From the NCBI RefSeq assembly GCF_051014685.1, contig NW_027479508.1:1-64000 (forward strand): a DNA stretch of 64,000 nt, written 5' to 3'. Source of the stretch: Ptiloglossa arizonensis. Its lineage: Eukaryota; Arthropoda; Insecta; Hymenoptera; Colletidae. Below the pieces are notes generated by a model, which worked only from the letters and a program-made list of their open reading frames with translations, was not told where the DNA came from and did not search any database. Positions within the stretch are counted from its first letter, which is position 1. Each line of letters begins with the position of its first letter. Below, one piece after another: positions 62,701 to 64,000 of this stretch. The translations under genes were made by a program, and so were the position numbers.

Positions 62701-63940
62701 CACCGTTGTAATCGGGCGAGTTTCTACTTTCAGGTACAATAGGAATTTTTGGGTTAGGTCAATCCGTTCGCGAGATATGGGAGTTTGAAGCTAATTAATG
62801 GTTGATAAGACAACAAATTTTTCGCACTTCTGCTGCTCCAAACGCTTAACCAGAATGGCCTAGGGAAAAAATACACATACCGTTGTAATCGGGCGAGTTT
62901 CTACTTTCAGATGCAATAGGAATTTTTGGGTTAGGTCAATCCGTTCGCGAGATATGGGAGTTTGAAGCTAAGAAATGGTAGAGAAGACAACAAATTTTTC
63001 GCACTTCTGCTGCTCCAAACGCTTAACCAGAATGGCCTAGGGAAAAAATGCACATACCGTTGTAATCGGGCGAGTTTCTACTTTCAGATGCAATAGGAAT
63101 TTTTGGGTTAGGTCAATCCGTTCGCGAGATATGGGAGTTTGAAGCTAAGAAATGGTAAAGAAGACAACAAATTTTTCGCAATTCTGCTTCTCCAAACGCT
63201 TAACCAGAATGGGCTAGGGAAAAAATACACACACCGTTGTAATCGGGCGAGTTTCTACTTTCAGGTGCAATAGGAATTTTTGGGTTAGGTCAATCCGTTC
63301 GCGAGATATGGGAGTTTGAAGCCAAGAAATGGTTGAGATGGCAAAAAATTTTCGCAATTCTGCTGCTCCAAACGCTTAGCCAGAATGGCCTAGGGAAAAA
63401 ATACACATACCCTTGTAATCGGGCGAGCTTCTACTTTCAGGTGCCATAGGAATTTTTGGGTTAGGTCAATCCGTTCGCGAGATATGGGAGTTTGAAGCCA
63501 AGAAATGGTTGAGAAGGCAAAAAATTTGTCGCAATTCTGCTGCTCCAAACTCTTAACCAGAATGGCCTAGGGAAAAAATACACATACCGTTGTAATCTGG
63601 CGAGTTTCTACTTTCAGATGCAATAGGAATTTTTGGGTTAGGTCAATCCGTTCACGAGATATGGGAGTTTGAAGCCAAGAAATGGTTGAGATGGCAAAAA
63701 ATTTTTCGCAATTCTGCTGCTCCAAACGCTTAGCCAGAATGGCCTAGGGAAAAAGTGCACATACCGTTGTAATCGGGCGAGTTTCTACTTTCAGATGCAA
63801 TAGGAGTTTTTGGGTTAGGTCAATCCGTTCGCGAGATATGGGAGTTTGAAGCCAAGAAATGGTTGGGAAGACAACAAATTTTTCGCACTTCTGCTGCTCC
63901 AAACGCTTAACCAGAATGGCCTAGGGAAAAAATACACATA
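59760..63940. repeat. Block recurring at 17, then 16, monomers
   Basis: Markers aatgcacat (G at 60042 and 63050), cttctcc with gggctaggg, cacacaccg (near 60221 and 63229), a one-base loss in the A6T5 tract (near 60341 and 63349) and gagcttc (60420 and 63428) repeat at 3008 bp, that is 17 x 177 less the lost base. Further right, CTGG/TCACGAG, ttagcc and ttgggaagacaac repeat at 2831 bp, that is 16 monomers less one base (60765 to 63597 region; 61031 to 63862). The second copy therefore lacks one monomer. The taaagaag/cacaccg unit also occurs near 62614, three monomers before its copy near 63145. Confidence 0.7.
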
Positions 63941-64000
63941 CCGTTGTAATCGGGCGAGTTTCTACTTTCAGATGCAATAGGAATTTTTGGGTTAGGTCAA
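63894..64000. repeat. Partial monomer at the right window edge
   Basis: The last unit is cut by the window after 107 bp, at the caa of ggtcaatcc. It is a standard cgctt, CGGG, cagatg, aatagg, gaatt class unit with no sign of an array boundary, so the satellite continues beyond the window. Confidence 0.95.

Larger units (their letters stand above)
1..64000. repeat. 177-bp satellite DNA array filling the whole window
   Basis: Every line of the window is the same 177-bp unit in direct head-to-tail orientation. Anchoring on ctgctcc, monomers start at 1, 178, 354, 532 and so on to 63894, giving 361 complete units and a 107-bp partial unit at the right edge. The drift over 361 units is only -4 bp, fully explained by the small indels I located. 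I saw no inverted monomer, spacer, mobile element, tRNA, rRNA or gene. Monomer 1 has 75 G+C of 177 (42%), with 43 G and 32 C on this strand. Such arrays are typical of centromeric or pericentromeric heterochromatin; the centromeric role is inferred from monomer size and organisation. The organism is not recognised. Confidence 0.98.

Noticed and set aside
1..64000. CRISPR-like array of repeats and spacers.
   Set aside because: The units are contiguous copies of one 177-bp sequence with no unique spacers, no leader and no cas genes. Unit length and organisation are those of a eukaryotic satellite.
1..64000. Identification as a named plant or animal satellite (for example Arabidopsis 178-bp, human alpha, or cucumber 177-bp type).
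   Set aside because: The length is similar to several, but I do not recognise the sequence as any of them and length alone is not evidence. A database search of one monomer would settle it.

Overview
The window is one uninterrupted tandem satellite array with no supportable gene, RNA gene or transposon. The monomer is 177 bp. Taking ctgctcc at position 1 as the arbitrary monomer start, I count 361 complete head-to-tail monomers, then a partial one of 107 bp (63894-64000), all in the same orientation. Both ends are window edges, so the array continues on each side. This is eukaryotic heterochromatin of centromeric or pericentromeric type. The species is not identifiable from the sequence. A 177-bp AT-leaning monomer (about 42% G+C) fits plant centromere satellites best, but animal satellites of this size exist and I recognise no named family.

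The monomers are near-identical and differ at a limited set of diagnostic sites, which lets the array be read as higher-order structure. Layout: 1-4.4 kb, irregular mosaic holding most of the length mutations; 4.4-11.5 kb, mixed variants with a dimer stretch and a recurring 4-monomer block; 11.5-17.5 kb, a 7-monomer tandem duplication overlapping a 12-monomer one; 18.8-22 kb, a block recurring at 13 monomers; 22.6-27.2 kb, a 13-monomer (2301 bp) tandem duplication matching at every site checked; 26.0-31.5 kb, copied again at 40.2-45.5 kb with a shift of 80 monomers that becomes 79; 33.5-38 kb and 43.7-48 kb, cassettes recurring at 3, 9 and 17 monomers; 47.6-48.7 kb, a dimer array; 51.2-53.3 kb, a 6-monomer duplication; 57.4-58.4 kb, a 3-monomer duplication; 59.8-63.9 kb, a block recurring at 17 then 16 monomers. 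Unit sizes are irregular and nested, as expected from repeated unequal exchange or gene conversion rather than from one fixed higher-order repeat.

The signals most worth following are: (i) a 17-bp CENP-B-box-like motif at monomer positions 46-62, 12/17 identical to the mammalian consensus and broken in a recurrent monomer class; (ii) strict conservation of monomer phase from about 4.4 to 49.9 kb, with length mutations confined to the two ends of the window; (iii) full retention of CpG; (iv) recent multi-monomer duplications whose breakpoints keep the 177-bp register. I see no protein-coding system here. The longest open frames are by-products of the satellite.
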